Made by a program: the position numbers and the translations under genes. DNA of 64,000 bases from Pseudomonadota bacterium (GTDB taxonomy: Bacteria; Pseudomonadota; Alphaproteobacteria; Rhodobacterales; Rhodobacteraceae): assembly GCA_038533575.1 (NCBI GenBank), contig JBCAYL010000001.1:1578226-1642225 (forward strand), written 5' to 3'. Below, one piece after another: positions 1-9,634 of this stretch. The notes under the pieces are model-generated. The model searched no databases. It was given only the letters and a program-made list of their open reading frames with translations, and had not been told where the DNA came from. How positions within the stretch are numbered: position 1 is the stretch's first letter; every line of letters starts with the position of its first letter.

Positions 1-43
1 ACGCGCCTCTAAGAGGGCCGCAAAAATAGGAGCGCAAGGCACG

Positions 44-80
44 GCTTCTTTGTGCCCCGTACCTCCGCCGGAGGCATCCG
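44..80 (-). repeat. 3'-flanking dispersed repeat, copy 1
   Basis: This 37-bp element lies 30 bp behind the efp stop codon and is read in the same direction as efp. It is identical, base for base, to 36852-36888 read on the plus strand. It contains the small palindrome CCTCCGGCGGAGG followed by GTAC and a GCACAAAGAAG tail. There is no T-run behind it, so it is not an obvious intrinsic terminator. Similar 3'-flanking sequences are, to my memory, widespread in Rhodobacterales genomes; I cannot check that here. Confidence 0.75.
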
Positions 81-110
81 CTCGCGCAAGGAGCGCGGAG
101 GTCAGCAAGT

Positions 111-674
111 TTAGGCGCGTTCGGAGTATTCCATCGTCTCGGTGTTCACGACGATCATCTCGTCCTGCCCCACGAAGGGCGGCACCATCACTTTCACACC
201 ATTGTCGAGGATCGCGGGCTTGAACGAATTGGCGGCGGTCTGCCCTTTCACGACGGGTTCGGTCTCCACCACCTGGCAGGTGACCTTCTGGGGCACCGTC
301 GCGTTGAGCGCCTCGCTTTCGTAATACTCGATCTGCACTGTCATGCCGTCCTGCAGGAACGGACGACGATCACCGAGGATCTCGGACGGAAGCTCGATCT
401 GCTCGTAGCTTTCCATGTCCATGAAGACGAGCATCCCGTCGGTCTCGTAGAGGAATTGCTGGTCCTTCTGCTCGAGGCGCACGCGCTCCACCTTGTCGGC
501 GCTTCTGAACCGCTCGTTGAGCTTCGAGCCGTTGCGCAGGTTGCGCAGCTCGACCTGCGCGAAGGCACCGCCCTTGCCGGGCTTCACATGATCGACTTTC
601 ACAGCGGACCACAGCCCATCATTGTGCTCGAGCACGTTTCCAGGACGGATCTCGTTTCCGTTGATTTTCGGCAT
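111..674 (-). CDS. efp: Elongation factor P
   Basis: Elongation factor P is a soluble translation factor that binds beside the P-site tRNA and relieves ribosomes stalled at consecutive prolines. The 187-residue length is standard. A KOW-like N-terminal domain (about residues 1-65) is followed by two OB-fold domains. Lys34 sits at the loop tip in VKPGKGG, matching the lysine modified by EpmA in the lysine-type branch; an Arg there would suggest the rhamnosylated branch. The ATG start is fixed by the conserved [10 protein letters not shown] opening. The gene appears monocistronic and is divergent from the small gene at 888. No epmA or epmB is present in the window, so whether Lys34 is modified cannot be judged. 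Confidence 0.97.
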   Translation of the reverse strand: MPKINGNEIRPGNVLEHNDGLWSAVKVDHVKPGKGGAFAQVELRNLRNGSKLNERFRSADKVERVRLEQKDQQFLYETDGMLVFMDMESYEQIELPSEILGDRRPFLQDGMTVQIEYYESEALNATVPQKVTCQVVETEPVVKGQTAANSFKPAILDNGVKVMVPPFVGQDEMIVVNTETMEYSERA

Positions 675-887
675 GTGTCAAAACCGCGACGAAAGGTTGA
701 AGGAAGTGTGAACGTGCCTATATCTCCCGCCAGTGCCGGAGACAAGCGCTCCCATTTGTATGCGAAAACGGGAAGTCATGCGCTCATCGCATGGCTGGCA
801 TGCAATAAACTCTCCCCCGAATCGGGAGCAATCCGGCATACAGGGCGGACGCTGCCAGACCGCAAGAGCAATAATGAAGGACGCACG

Positions 888-1205
888 ATGATCGATTTCG
901 TCGACGGGACTGCTTTTAATAACGAACAAGGTAACCGCGCGCGCAAGCTGTTCGCCGCCGTGGTCCTTGCTGCTTTGGACGATGCCATCGCAGATGACAA
1001 GAAGTACGGGAATGGCCCCGAGCAAATTGCTCGCTGGGCACGCTCGCGTGACGGTCGCGAAGTGCTTTCCTGCGCGGGGATCGACCCCAACGAGCGTGTT
1101 GTAGATGGTCTGATGGAATTCGTGTCCAAAGGCGTGCGCACCTCCGTCGCGCTGAGCCGCGAGGAAAGCGAGCGTCGCGCTGCAGCGCAGGCGGAAGCCG
1201 CGTAA
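888..1205 (+). CDS. Small conserved protein, DUF6280-like
   Basis: This 105-residue soluble protein has no signal peptide or membrane segment. I recognise it as a small protein found in Rhodobacterales, probably the family named DUF6280; function is unknown. The start is set by AAGGA at 877-881, six bases ahead of the ATG. The sequence begins MIDFVDGTAFNNEQGNRARK, then a predicted helix rich in Ala and Asp (about residues 22-38), a basic WARSRDGREV stretch, and a charged Ala/Glu/Arg C-terminus that could form a helix. Longer open frames upstream lack a ribosome-binding site. It is divergent from efp and ends before a strong hairpin terminator. Confidence is high that it is a gene, moderate for the family name. 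Confidence 0.82.
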   Translation: MIDFVDGTAFNNEQGNRARKLFAAVVLAALDDAIADDKKYGNGPEQIARWARSRDGREVLSCAGIDPNERVVDGLMEFVSKGVRTSVALSREESERRAAAQAEAA

Positions 1206-1231
1206 CGCGACGACACACCGTTTTAAAGAAG

Positions 1232-1262
1232 CGCGCCCCGGGCTCCCCGCGGGCGCGTTTTT
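1232..1262 (+). terminator. Intrinsic terminator behind the 888-1205 gene
   Basis: CGCGCCC (1232-1238) pairs with GGGCGCG (1251-1257) around a GC-rich loop, followed by five T residues (1258-1262). The position, 27 bp after the stop at 1205, fits an intrinsic terminator. It may also serve the convergent gene ending at 1267, whose transcript would read the same hairpin in reverse with a weaker U-tract. Confidence 0.75.
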
Positions 1263-1266
1263 CATT

Positions 1267-1836
1267 TCAGAAGAAGACGTACCACGCAAAGAATGGCACC
1301 ACCTGCAGGCTTGCAAGCAAGAGGAAGCCTGCCCGCCACAGCCAGGAGTGATAGCGCCAGAGGAGATACGCGGTCAGCACGAGGACGAGCCCGAGCTCGA
1401 TCACGCCCACGACTTGCGCACCGCTGGCGCTGTCCCAGTAGGAAATCGGCGAGAAGAACTTCCAGTCCGTCAGCGGCCAGAAATGCATCCGCGCATCTTC
1501 GTTGTGGAGCGGGAAGTCGAAGGCGATGTGAAGGAGCGCCGCGCCACTGAGTGCGATGGCCCAGCCGGAGCGAAGCCAAAGGGCGAGCCCCAGCGCGATC
1601 CCCCAGAGCACGAACGAATTGTCGACGGCAAAAACCCGCTGCCAGGCCTCCGAAAAATAGAGCTGCCCGAAGACGATGTCGGGCGACGTCCCGAGCACGA
1701 GGAGGTGCCATCCCGCCAAAAGGTAGAGCGAGAGATCAGGGAGCGTGGCGCCCAGAAGCGCTGCCCATGTCACCTGGGCCTCCAGGGGCTTGCCAAAGGC
1801 TGCGGCCCCCATGATGAGATGCGCGGGTGTGTTCAT
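1267..1836 (-). CDS. DUF457-like predicted membrane-bound metal-dependent hydrolase
   Basis: A 189-residue integral membrane protein with about four hydrophobic segments. The N-terminal MNTPAHLI, the [13 protein letters not shown] stretch and the segment [20 protein letters not shown] supply spaced His and Asp residues like those of the YbcI/YdjM (DUF457) membrane-bound hydrolase group. That resemblance and its membrane location are all that support a function. Relatives beside cobQ are sometimes labelled as cobalamin biosynthesis proteins, most likely because of position only. The ATG at 1836 lies 28 bp from the divergent cobQ start. A longer frame upstream would overlap cobQ and is not credible. 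Substrate unknown. Confidence 0.75.
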   Translation of the reverse strand: MNTPAHLIMGAAAFGKPLEAQVTWAALLGATLPDLSLYLLAGWHLLVLGTSPDIVFGQLYFSEAWQRVFAVDNSFVLWGIALGLALWLRSGWAIALSGAALLHIAFDFPLHNEDARMHFWPLTDWKFFSPISYWDSASGAQVVGVIELGLVLVLTAYLLWRYHSWLWRAGFLLLASLQVVPFFAWYVFF

Positions 1837-1864
1837 GGCGCGGAGCCTAGGGGAGAGTTCGAGC

Positions 1865-3307
1865 ATGGCCAAGGCGCTGATGATCCAGGGAGCCGGATCG
1901 AATGTCGGCAAGTCGGTGCTCGTGGCCGGGCTGGTGCGGGTGCTCCACCGCAGGGGCCAGCGCGTGGCCCCCTTCAAGCCCCAGAACATGTCCAACAATG
2001 CGGCCGTGACGGAAGATGGCGGCGAGATCGGGCGCGCGCAGGCGCTCCAGGCGCGTGCGGGTGGCATTCTCCCCCGCGTCGACATGAACCCCGTCCTCCT
2101 GAAACCCGAGAGCGAGATCGGCGCGCAGGTCATCGTGCAGGGTCAGCGCCTCACGACAGCAAAGGCGCGGGATTACGCGAAGCTGAAGCCGACGCTCCTG
2201 CCCCGGGTGCTAGAGAGCTTTCATCGGCTCGCGGCGGGTTTTGACTGGATCATCGTCGAAGGAGCGGGCTCGCCGGCCGAGGTGAACCTTCGGCCGGGCG
2301 ATATCGCGAACATGGGCTTTGCGGAGTCGGCGGAGGTGCCCGTCATCCTCATCGGAGACATCGACCGCGGCGGCGTCATTGCCCAGCTCGTGGGCACGCA
2401 GGCCGTGCTCCCCGGCCCGGACGCTGCACGCATCAAGGGCTTTGCGGTCAACAAGTTTCGAGGCGACCCTACCCTCTTCCATGACGGCATGACCATGATC
2501 GCCGAGGCCACGGGCTGGGCCCCGCTCGGCATTATTCCCTGGTTCGGCATGGCCTCGAAGCTCCCCGCAGAAGACATCCTCGATATCGCCAGCTCCTCCG
2601 GCGAGGGCGTGAAGATCGCGGTGCCTCGCCTGCCCCGCATCGCGAATTTCGACGATCTGGACCCGCTCTCCGCCGAGCCCGGCGTCGAGGTGGACATCGT
2701 GGAGCCCGGCCGGGCTCTGCCCGGAGACGCCGCCGCGATCATCCTGCCGGGCTCGAAATCCACGATCGCGGACCTCGCGGCGCTCCGCACCGAAGGGTGG
2801 GACGTGGACATCACCGCCCATATTCGCCGAGGGGGCCATGTCCTCGGCATCTGTGGCGGCTACCAGATGATGGGCAACACGATCCATGATCCGGCGGGCC
2901 TCGAAGGATCGCCGCAAAGTGTCTCCGGCCTCGGCCTCCTCGATGTGGACACGGTCATGGAGCCCATGAAGCGCCTCGCACTCTCACAAGCATCGACCCG
3001 GGACGGCACGGCGATCTGGGGCTACGAAATCCACCTCGGCAAGACGGAAGGTCGCGCACAGTCCTGGCTGGAGCTGGACGGTCGCCCCGAGGGCGCCTCC
3101 GCCAAGGGCGGGCGGCTCCGCGGCTGCTACATCCACGGTCTTTTCACGAGCGATGCGTTCCGCGCGGAATGGCTGGCCGATATTGGCGGGCAGTCAGCGC
3201 TTTCGAACTACGAGGATACCGTGGAAGACACGCTGAATGCGCTCGCGGATCACCTCGAGGCAGCGCTCGATCTCGACGCCCTCTTCGCGCTCGCGGCGGA
3301 CGTCTAG
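1865..3307 (+). CDS. cobQ: Cobyric acid synthase
   Basis: CobQ amidates side chains b, d, e and g of adenosylcobyrinic acid a,c-diamide, using glutamine and ATP, in late cobalamin synthesis. The 480-residue length is typical. The N-terminal P-loop domain opens with [17 protein letters not shown]. The C-terminal glutamine amidotransferase domain has Cys330 in [11 protein letters not shown] and His424 in [11 protein letters not shown], the class I nucleophile and base. The ATG at 1865 follows a GGGGAGAG ribosome-binding site at 1850-1857. A longer upstream frame runs through the divergent gene and is rejected. No other cob gene is in the window, so this gene is separated from the main pathway cluster. 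Its TAG stop shares a CTAG with the convergent gene. Confidence 0.96.
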   Translation: MAKALMIQGAGSNVGKSVLVAGLVRVLHRRGQRVAPFKPQNMSNNAAVTEDGGEIGRAQALQARAGGILPRVDMNPVLLKPESEIGAQVIVQGQRLTTAKARDYAKLKPTLLPRVLESFHRLAAGFDWIIVEGAGSPAEVNLRPGDIANMGFAESAEVPVILIGDIDRGGVIAQLVGTQAVLPGPDAARIKGFAVNKFRGDPTLFHDGMTMIAEATGWAPLGIIPWFGMASKLPAEDILDIASSSGEGVKIAVPRLPRIANFDDLDPLSAEPGVEVDIVEPGRALPGDAAAIILPGSKSTIADLAALRTEGWDVDITAHIRRGGHVLGICGGYQMMGNTIHDPAGLEGSPQSVSGLGLLDVDTVMEPMKRLALSQASTRDGTAIWGYEIHLGKTEGRAQSWLELDGRPEGASAKGGRLRGCYIHGLFTSDAFRAEWLADIGGQSALSNYEDTVEDTLNALADHLEAALDLDALFALAADV

Positions 3308-4476
3308 ATCAGGTCCTGGCCCGCAAGGGCACGGTTGATCTCGCGTCGCACCAGCTTCCGGACATTGCGGGTGATGCGTTCGCCCAGCTCGCCCTGAAGC
3401 TCGGTGCGGACGATCTCGGTCACCATCTCGCGCAGTTGCTCTTCGTCGATCTGCGCGGCTGGGGACGCGGGGGCGTCGACGCCCTCGAAATCCGTGAAAT
3501 GGTCGTCTTGGTCGCTGTCGAAAGGCGGCTCCGGGGCGCGGAAGGCCTCCGCCTCGTCCTCATCCTCGGCGTGCTCGAAGTCCATCGGCGCGCTGGCCGG
3601 CTCATCCGCGTCTGTGCCGTCCTCGTCCGAGACGTCTTCCCAAGGGACGCCGGCGACCGCTTCGTGGACGTCACCCTGCTCATCGTCGTCGGAGACCTCT
3701 TCGTCCACTTGAGGTGCAAATGACGGGGACAGGGTATCGAGACCCGTGTCGTAGTCGCCATCGAAGTCTTCGGCGCTTGCATCGGAGGCGCGCGTCACGA
3801 GCCGCAGGCCCTCGAGGGATGAGCGTGGCGCCGCAGGAGCCGTGGGCTCGGCATCCGCTTGCTCCGGCTCCTCGTTTTCCCCCGCCGCATGCGCTTCATC
3901 GGGGGCGTCGGCGAATTCGGGTTCGGCCTCTGCCGCGACGCTCTCCTCAAACTCGCCGTCGGCAGCGCGCCCGACAACGCGGGCGTCCCAGTCGATATCC
4001 TGAAGTCCGGCGAGGGTGTCATCCTTCGCCCCGTCCCCGTCTTCGGGCGCGGCGCTCATCGACGCCTCGAGCTCCTCGATCGCCCGCTCGAGCTCCGTGC
4101 GGACAACGTGGCTGGTGCGAAACACGAGTGCATCCTGCCCGGCATCCATTTCGGGCACGTCCTCTGGGGGCAGATCGTCGACCATGTCCTCGACCGGCTC
4201 GACTTGAACCGCGTCGTCATGCGAGTCGGCTTCCTGATCATCCAGGAGCACTGTCTCGGTGGGCTCGTCCGGCTCGGCTTCGGGGGTCTCCTCCTCTTCC
4301 GGCTCGACCGCGCCAGCCGCGTCCCCCTTGGGCTCGGCCACGCGTTGCGACTCCGTGAGAATGAGCGCATCGGGCGCAGGCGGCGTCTCCTGCCGCGGCG
4401 CGTTGTCCTGGGAAACAAGCCGTCGAATGGACGAAAGCACGTCCTCAATGTCCACGTTTGTCACGGGATCGCTCAT
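3304..4476 (-). CDS. PopZ-like (DUF2497-like) acidic polar organiser candidate
   Basis: A 390-residue, strongly acidic protein with three parts. A short N-terminal helix reads [17 protein letters not shown] (about residues 8-24), close to the EDILASIRRII opening of the PopZ/DUF2497 family. A long low-complexity middle (about 30-340) is rich in Asp, Glu, Ala and Pro. A basic amphipathic C-terminus (about 345-390) contains [17 protein letters not shown] and [14 protein letters not shown], like the helices through which PopZ oligomerises. This architecture is what is seen; homology to PopZ, the pole-organising scaffold of alphaproteobacteria, is inferred from it. The middle is roughly two to three times longer than in Caulobacter PopZ as I recall it. 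It converges on cobQ with overlapping stops. Confidence 0.6.
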   Translation of the reverse strand: MSDPVTNVDIEDVLSSIRRLVSQDNAPRQETPPAPDALILTESQRVAEPKGDAAGAVEPEEEETPEAEPDEPTETVLLDDQEADSHDDAVQVEPVEDMVDDLPPEDVPEMDAGQDALVFRTSHVVRTELERAIEELEASMSAAPEDGDGAKDDTLAGLQDIDWDARVVGRAADGEFEESVAAEAEPEFADAPDEAHAAGENEEPEQADAEPTAPAAPRSSLEGLRLVTRASDASAEDFDGDYDTGLDTLSPSFAPQVDEEVSDDDEQGDVHEAVAGVPWEDVSDEDGTDADEPASAPMDFEHAEDEDEAEAFRAPEPPFDSDQDDHFTDFEGVDAPASPAAQIDEEQLREMVTEIVRTELQGELGERITRNVRKLVRREINRALAGQDLI

Positions 4477-4547
4477 CGTCGCACCACTTTTTGCCTCGCC
4501 AAGACGCTACGCCAAAGCGCCATACCGCACAACAGATACGAAAAGTC

Positions 4548-5963
4548 TTAGTTTTTTCCGAGGCTTTCGAGCACGCGGTCCAGCCGTTCGCCCACGGCGG
4601 AGCCCGGGGCATATTGCGGCGCGTTCCGCACCAGCTCGTAATAGGCCGCCGGATCGTAAAGCTGCACGGGCAGCCCGAGATCCTTTGCCGTCAGCCGACC
4701 GATGGCCTGCATGATCCCGTAGGCCGCGCGGAACTCTGCCGCGGCGGCGGTGACACGCGCCGCGCGCGCATCAAGAAGCTCCTGCTCGGCGTCTAGCACG
4801 TCCAGCGTCGTCCGGGCGCCAAGGGTGGCTTCTTCACGCACGCCCCGGAATGCCACGGTCGCGGCGCGGATCTGCTCATCGCTGGCCACGAGGCTCGCCC
4901 GCGCCACCGCGAGACGCGCATAGGCGCTCTCCACGTTTTGATCGACCAGGAGGTGCGCCTGATGCAGGTCAGCGCGGGCCTGATCGAGCGACGCTTGCGC
5001 CTGCCGTATCAGGGAATTGATCCGCCCGCCCTGGGAGATGGGTCCTCTGAGCGCCAAGCCGAGCTGCGTCGTGGAATCGAAATTGTCGCCCTCATCGAGG
5101 TCGAAAGACAGCGAAAGATCACCCGCGAGCGTTGGCTGCAAAAGCCGCTTCGCCCGCTCGAGACCGAGCTCGTTCGCCGTGATCTGGTTGCGCGCCTGAA
5201 GGATATCGGGGGCCGTCCGGCGCGCGATCGCCTTCGCCTCCGCGACTGTCGCCGGGATGGCCGGAAGCCGTGTCGGCTGGGTAAGATTGCCGGGAGCGCG
5301 CCCCACGGCCTCGCGAAACTGGGCGACCGCGATTGAGAGTTCTCCCTGCGCCGTCGCAAGACTTGAGCGGGCGGCGGCCAAGCGGCTTTGGGCAATCGCC
5401 ACATCGGTCCGAGTGACCTCACCGACCTCGAACCGGTCCTCTGCGGCGCGCAATTCCTGCGTGATGAGGCGCACGTTGTTTTCGCGCAGGGCCACGGTTT
5501 CGAAGCCTTCCCGCACATCGAAGAAGGCAGTCACAGAATTGAACAAGACCTGGCTTTCCACGCGAAGCAGCGATTGGCGCGTCGCGAGGACGAGCTCTTT
5601 TTGCGTCTCGACGGTGAGAGCGTTGCGGCCAAAATCGAAGAGGGTCAGATCGAGCGACAGGGCAAAGGTCGAGTTGACCTCGTCCTGGAACACGGTCGGG
5701 TTGGTGTAGGTCGTTTGCAGCGCATAGCCGATCTGCGGCCGCAACACCGATACGGCCTGGGCCACGTCTTCATCGGCGGCGCGCAGCACCGCCCGGTTAC
5801 GCTCGAGAAGGCCGGAATTCCGGTAGGTGTCCGCGAGGCTTTGGGTGATGGTCTCCGCGCTCGCCGGAGCCACAGCCGCAACGGAGAGGCCAGCCACCAA
5901 TGCCGCAAGGTGCGTGGGGCGTCGGCACAGGCGTGCCGCGCGCTGCAAAGCCATTGAGATCAT
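4548..5963 (-). CDS. TolC-family outer membrane efflux protein
   Basis: An outer membrane channel protein of the TolC family, which connects type I secretion or RND/MFS pumps to the outside. The 471-residue product has an N-terminal signal peptide ending near APASAETIT, then two tandem coiled-coil repeats of the TolC type, including the YAEA-free helical segments typical of TIGR01844 proteins and GPISQGGRINSLIRQAQA in the second half. The start at 5963 is chosen because GAGGAAA lies just ahead of it; an internal ATG at 5954 is also possible, and the much longer frame upstream lacks a signal-peptide context. It stands alone with no pump genes next to it, so its partner is unknown. Confidence 0.9.
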   Translation of the reverse strand: MISMALQRAARLCRRPTHLAALVAGLSVAAVAPASAETITQSLADTYRNSGLLERNRAVLRAADEDVAQAVSVLRPQIGYALQTTYTNPTVFQDEVNSTFALSLDLTLFDFGRNALTVETQKELVLATRQSLLRVESQVLFNSVTAFFDVREGFETVALRENNVRLITQELRAAEDRFEVGEVTRTDVAIAQSRLAAARSSLATAQGELSIAVAQFREAVGRAPGNLTQPTRLPAIPATVAEAKAIARRTAPDILQARNQITANELGLERAKRLLQPTLAGDLSLSFDLDEGDNFDSTTQLGLALRGPISQGGRINSLIRQAQASLDQARADLHQAHLLVDQNVESAYARLAVARASLVASDEQIRAATVAFRGVREEATLGARTTLDVLDAEQELLDARAARVTAAAAEFRAAYGIMQAIGRLTAKDLGLPVQLYDPAAYYELVRNAPQYAPGSAVGERLDRVLESLGKN

Positions 5964-6197
5964 TGGTTTCCTCGCCAGATGAACAATACGGACGTGATAC
6001 GCTTTGAGGCCACGCATCAGCGCGGAAACCGTTGCACAGGGGCCATCGCCCCGCAACACCGCTGCACGCGCAAAGCGGCTCTTTCTGTGCCAGTGTGACC
6101 TCCACACTCCTTGATGGTCTCGAAACAGGCAGGCCGACGCGGAGGCTCGCCGCTTTCGCTTGCGCTCGAGGGGCCATTCCACTACCTCGCACAGCGC

Positions 6198-6271
6198 GGC
6201 GTCATGGCGGAGTGGTTACGCAGCGGATTGCAAATCCGTGCACCCCGGTTCGATTCCGGGTGACGCCTCCA
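6198..6271 (+). tRNA. tRNA-Cys (anticodon GCA)
   Basis: The 74-base cloverleaf includes an encoded CCA end. Acceptor GGCGTCA (6198-6204) pairs with TGACGCC (6261-6267), with discriminator T at 6268. The anticodon stem GCGGA pairs with TCCGT around the loop TTGCAAA, giving anticodon GCA at 6230-6232. The T arm is CCCGG-TTCGATT-CCGGG. It lies in the gap between the divergent tolC-like gene and xylA, reading toward xylA 77 bp upstream of its start. Confidence 0.97.
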
Positions 6272-6348
6272 TCCTCCAACTCCAAGAACCTGCGGCGCTG
6301 GACAGGCGCCCCCTGCCCGTGCTCCCGTCCGCGCAAGGGAGGACCGCC

Positions 6349-7638
6349 ATGTCAGATTTCTTCGCCCATTGCCCGCCGATCGCTTTCGAAGGGCCGGACA
6401 CCGAGAACGAGTTCGCTTTTCGCCACTATGACGCGTCGGCCCGCATCTTGGGGAAATCCATGGCCGAGCACCTGCGCTTCGCGGTGGCCTATTGGCACTC
6501 TTTTGCCTGGCCGGGCGGCGACCCGTTCGGCGGACAGACCTTCGAACGCCCCTGGTTCGGGGACACCATGGACCACGCGAAGCTCAAGGCAGACGTGGCC
6601 TTTGACATGTTCGCCCGCCTCGGCGTTCCGTACTTCTGCTTTCACGACGCCGATGTGCGCCCCGAGGGCGCGACCTTCGCGGAGAGCGAGGCGCGCCTGA
6701 AGGAGATGACAGATGTCTTCGCGGCCAAGATCGAGGAGACGGGGGTCGGGCTCCTCTGGGGCACGGCGAACCTATTTTCGCACCGCCGCTTCATGGCTGG
6801 CGCGGCCACCAACCCCGATCCCGAGGTCTACGCCTACGCGGCGGCCACCGTCAAAAGCTGCATGGACGCCACGAAAGCGCTCGGTGGGCAGAATTACGTG
6901 CTCTGGGGTGGGCGCGAGGGGTATGAGACGCTCCTCAACACCGACCTCGCCCGCGAACGCGCGCAGGCGGGCGCGTTCCTGAGCCGTGTCATCGAGTACA
7001 AGCACAAGATCGGGTTCACCGGGACGATCCTGATCGAACCGAAGCCCCAGGAGCCCACCAAGCACCAATACGACTACGATGTCGCGACCGTTTACGGCTT
7101 CCTCAAGGAGTTCGGCCTCGAGAGTGAGGTGAAGGTCAACATCGAGCAAGGTCACGCGATCCTCGCGGGGCATTCCTTCGAGCACGAGCTCGCGCTCGCG
7201 GCCTCCCTCGGCATCCTCGGCTCGGTGGACATGAACCGGAACGACTATCAATCCGGCTGGGACACCGACCAATTCCCCGACAATCCGCGCGAGATCGCCC
7301 TGGCCTATTACGAGATCCTGAAAGCGGGTGGCTTCACGACGGGGGGCACGAATTTCGATGCAAAGCTGCGGCGCCAGTCACTCGATCCCGAGGATCTGCT
7401 GCTCGCCCATGTCGGCGCCATGGATACCTGCGCGCGGGGGCTGAAGGCCGCCGCCGCGATGCTCGAGGATGGCGGTCTCGAAGAGATGCGCGCCGCGCGA
7501 TACGCGGGTTACGAACGCTTTGATCCCACACAGGAGAGCCTTGGCGACCTGCACGCGCGCATGCTCGAAGCGCCCGCCCCTGAGCCGAAATCCGGTCGGC
7601 AGGAAAGGCTGGAAAACTACGTCAGCCGCTTCGTCTAG
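6349..7638 (+). CDS. xylA: Xylose isomerase
   Basis: Xylose isomerase interconverts D-xylose and D-xylulose using two divalent metals in a TIM barrel. The 429-residue product is typical of the class II enzyme. Visible motifs include [12 protein letters not shown] with catalytic His99, [17 protein letters not shown], the metal ligands in [17 protein letters not shown], and [18 protein letters not shown]. The ATG at 6349 follows AAGGGAGGA at 6335-6343. No xylB, regulator or xylose transporter adjoins it; the nearest sugar ABC system is at 33.9 kb. Its TAG stop shares a CTAG with the convergent permease gene. Confidence 0.97.
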   Translation: MSDFFAHCPPIAFEGPDTENEFAFRHYDASARILGKSMAEHLRFAVAYWHSFAWPGGDPFGGQTFERPWFGDTMDHAKLKADVAFDMFARLGVPYFCFHDADVRPEGATFAESEARLKEMTDVFAAKIEETGVGLLWGTANLFSHRRFMAGAATNPDPEVYAYAAATVKSCMDATKALGGQNYVLWGGREGYETLLNTDLARERAQAGAFLSRVIEYKHKIGFTGTILIEPKPQEPTKHQYDYDVATVYGFLKEFGLESEVKVNIEQGHAILAGHSFEHELALAASLGILGSVDMNRNDYQSGWDTDQFPDNPREIALAYYEILKAGGFTTGGTNFDAKLRRQSLDPEDLLLAHVGAMDTCARGLKAAAAMLEDGGLEEMRAARYAGYERFDPTQESLGDLHARMLEAPAPEPKSGRQERLENYVSRFV

Positions 7639-8897
7639 CGCGCCGCCGCGCGGAGACCGATGGCGCTGGACGCCAGTGAAAGCAGCAGGACAATGGAGAG
7701 GAAGATGCCAGCGGCATGGGCTTCCTCCCAGCCAAGGCGGGCGGTGATGAGCGTATTCGTCTGTGCGGTGGCCAGGGCCGCGAATGTCCGCGCGGCAAGG
7801 TAGCCCAGCGCGACGCCGAGCACCGTGCCCGCCGTGAGGAGCGCGGCCGCATAGGCCCAGATCACGGCAAGCTGGAAGCGGACCGGTGCCCCGAGGATGG
7901 ATAGAAGCTCGATCTGGCGGGCAAAGAGCTTCGTGAGCACGAAGAGCGCGGTGAGGACACCGATGACGATGATGACCTGCGTGATCGTCACGAGCGCGCC
8001 CATGGCGGCGCGCGCGTCCCCCAAGATGCTGTAAAGATTTGCCAATTCCGTCCCGGGAAAGATCGCCATGAGGGCCTCTTCGGCATCGAAACGCGCGCGG
8101 AGCGCATAGGCGGCCGAAAGGCTCTCCGGCTTCACCACGATGGCCGGTGTCCCGGGAAAGAAACGCGCATCGAAGGGCGGGCCGAGCCAGTCATTTCCTG
8201 GCGCGTGCCCCGCGGCAAGACCGTGGGTGAGCCAGACGCCTTCGATCGGGGTCAGGAGCGCGTGATCCCACGGTGCGCCCGTCACCGACAGCCGGCCGAC
8301 CACGGTGAGGGTGTCCCCGTGCAGCCCTTCCTCGGCGCTCTCGCCGAATCCGTGGGCGGGCTCGAAGCGCGCGCCGATCTCGATGGGATTGAGCGCCCCT
8401 GCGATCACGTCGAAGGGCTGCTCAAATCCGCGCCCCTCCAAAAGGACACCGCCCGACATGTGCTCCACGAGTTCCATGGTCGTCCCGATAATGGGCGCGC
8501 CCTCATGGCTGTCGCCAAATCCGAGCGGTGCGGCGAATTCGACGCCCGCGCTCTCCGCCACGGCGACGAAATCCTGCCCGCCCACAAGCCCCACATCCGA
8601 GGGCTCCGCGAACACGGATGCAAAGAGGAGCGTCAGCTCGCTACCGGGCGCGCCGATGACGAGGTCGAACTTGTCAGCGGCCCGCGCCGTCCCCTCGCGC
8701 ACCGCCCGTTCCACGGCTGTCACTCCGATGCCCATGGACGTGGCGACCGCAATCAAAAGGACAAAGACGACGTTGATCCAGCGGTACCGCTTGAGAAGCG
8801 CCCCCACGAGGGGCCACGGCCTGAACCCGCGCAGGAGCACGACGCCGAGGGCCAGCCCGGGCAGGAGGACGGCAAGAAGCACCGCCGCGTTGCTCAC
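7635..8897 (-). CDS. ABC transporter permease, FtsX/LolC-MacB type
   Basis: A 420-residue inner-membrane protein with a long N-terminal hydrophobic region (segments near residues 3-20 and 42-62), a periplasmic domain of about 200 residues ([20 protein letters not shown] onwards), and three C-terminal membrane helices of the FtsX fold. This is the architecture of MacB/LolC-type permeases, which move lipids, lipoproteins or peptides by mechanotransmission rather than by a channel. The start is GTG at 8895-8897, overlapping the stop of the upstream ATPase gene (GTGA), so the two are translationally coupled. The cargo cannot be told from sequence. Confidence 0.85.
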   Translation of the reverse strand: MSNAAVLLAVLLPGLALGVVLLRGFRPWPLVGALLKRYRWINVVFVLLIAVATSMGIGVTAVERAVREGTARAADKFDLVIGAPGSELTLLFASVFAEPSDVGLVGGQDFVAVAESAGVEFAAPLGFGDSHEGAPIIGTTMELVEHMSGGVLLEGRGFEQPFDVIAGALNPIEIGARFEPAHGFGESAEEGLHGDTLTVVGRLSVTGAPWDHALLTPIEGVWLTHGLAAGHAPGNDWLGPPFDARFFPGTPAIVVKPESLSAAYALRARFDAEEALMAIFPGTELANLYSILGDARAAMGALVTITQVIIVIGVLTALFVLTKLFARQIELLSILGAPVRFQLAVIWAYAAALLTAGTVLGVALGYLAARTFAALATAQTNTLITARLGWEEAHAAGIFLSIVLLLSLASSAIGLRAAAR

Positions 8898-9610
8898 GTG
8901 GCCAGCCTTCCGTGATCGAGGGTGACCACGCTCTCCATCCGCGTCAGCACGGCCGGGTCGTGGCTGACCACGATGAGGGTGGCGTCGCGCGCGCGCACTT
9001 CGCCAAGAAGCGTGTCGATGAGAGCCGCCCCCGCCACGGCGGGAAGGCTCGCAGTCGGCTCATCGGCGAGAATGATGTCAGGCCGGTGGGCCAGAGCGCG
9101 GGCAAGCGCCACGCGCTGCCGTTCACCGCCCGAAAAGCTCGCCACCGGTCGCTTCTCCTCCGTGATCTCGACCGTCTCGAGGAGCCCCTGCGCCGCGCGG
9201 GCAATCTCGCGACGTTCCGAGCGCGGACGAAAGAGCGCCTGGATCCCAGCATTCGATGGAGCCGAGAGCTCATCGAAGAGCAAATAATCCTGGAAGATCA
9301 CCCCGATCCGTTCCGCGCGAAAGCGCGCGCGTGCGGGCGCTCGGCGGCTCAGAAGGTCCGTGTCGCCCCAGTGGATATCTCCCTCCGTCCGCTCTGCCCG
9401 GCCCATCAGCGCCTTGAGCAAGGTGGACTTTCCCGCGCCCGAGGCCCCTTGAATCCCGAGCGTCGCGCCCGCGGCGAGGCTGAGCTCCGGCACATCGAGG
9501 ATCAAGCGGCCGGACCGCGCGAACACCTTGAGATCGCAGACTTTCAGAAATGCTGACACCTCGGGGGACCCTTCAGGCAGGTGATTGGTGGCGGAGGGTA
9601 ACGCAGCCAA
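8894..9610 (-). CDS. ABC transporter ATP-binding protein, LolD/MacB-like
   Basis: A 238-residue cytoplasmic ATPase that powers the permease encoded just downstream. Walker A is GASGAGKST, the signature is SFSGGERQRVALARAL, Walker B is IILADEPTA, and the H-loop is VSHDP. The D-loop region reads ASLPAVAG, where LolD/MacB relatives normally have NLD or SLD, so the usual D-loop aspartate appears to be missing. A less common departure is the spelled-out NAGIQALF after the Q-loop QDYLLFDELS. The first 15 residues are poorly conserved in appearance and the true start could be an internal Met or GTG. No third periplasmic component is adjacent. Confidence 0.87.
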   Translation of the reverse strand: MAALPSATNHLPEGSPEVSAFLKVCDLKVFARSGRLILDVPELSLAAGATLGIQGASGAGKSTLLKALMGRAERTEGDIHWGDTDLLSRRAPARARFRAERIGVIFQDYLLFDELSAPSNAGIQALFRPRSERREIARAAQGLLETVEITEEKRPVASFSGGERQRVALARALAHRPDIILADEPTASLPAVAGAALIDTLLGEVRARDATLIVVSHDPAVLTRMESVVTLDHGRLAT

Positions 9611-9634
9611 GATGGCAAACCAACCGAGAGGTGA

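Noticed and set aside
6160-6348. Upstream in-frame extension of xylA across tRNA-Cys
   Set aside because: It would translate the tRNA gene; the ribosome-binding site at 6335-6343 and homology place the start at 6349.
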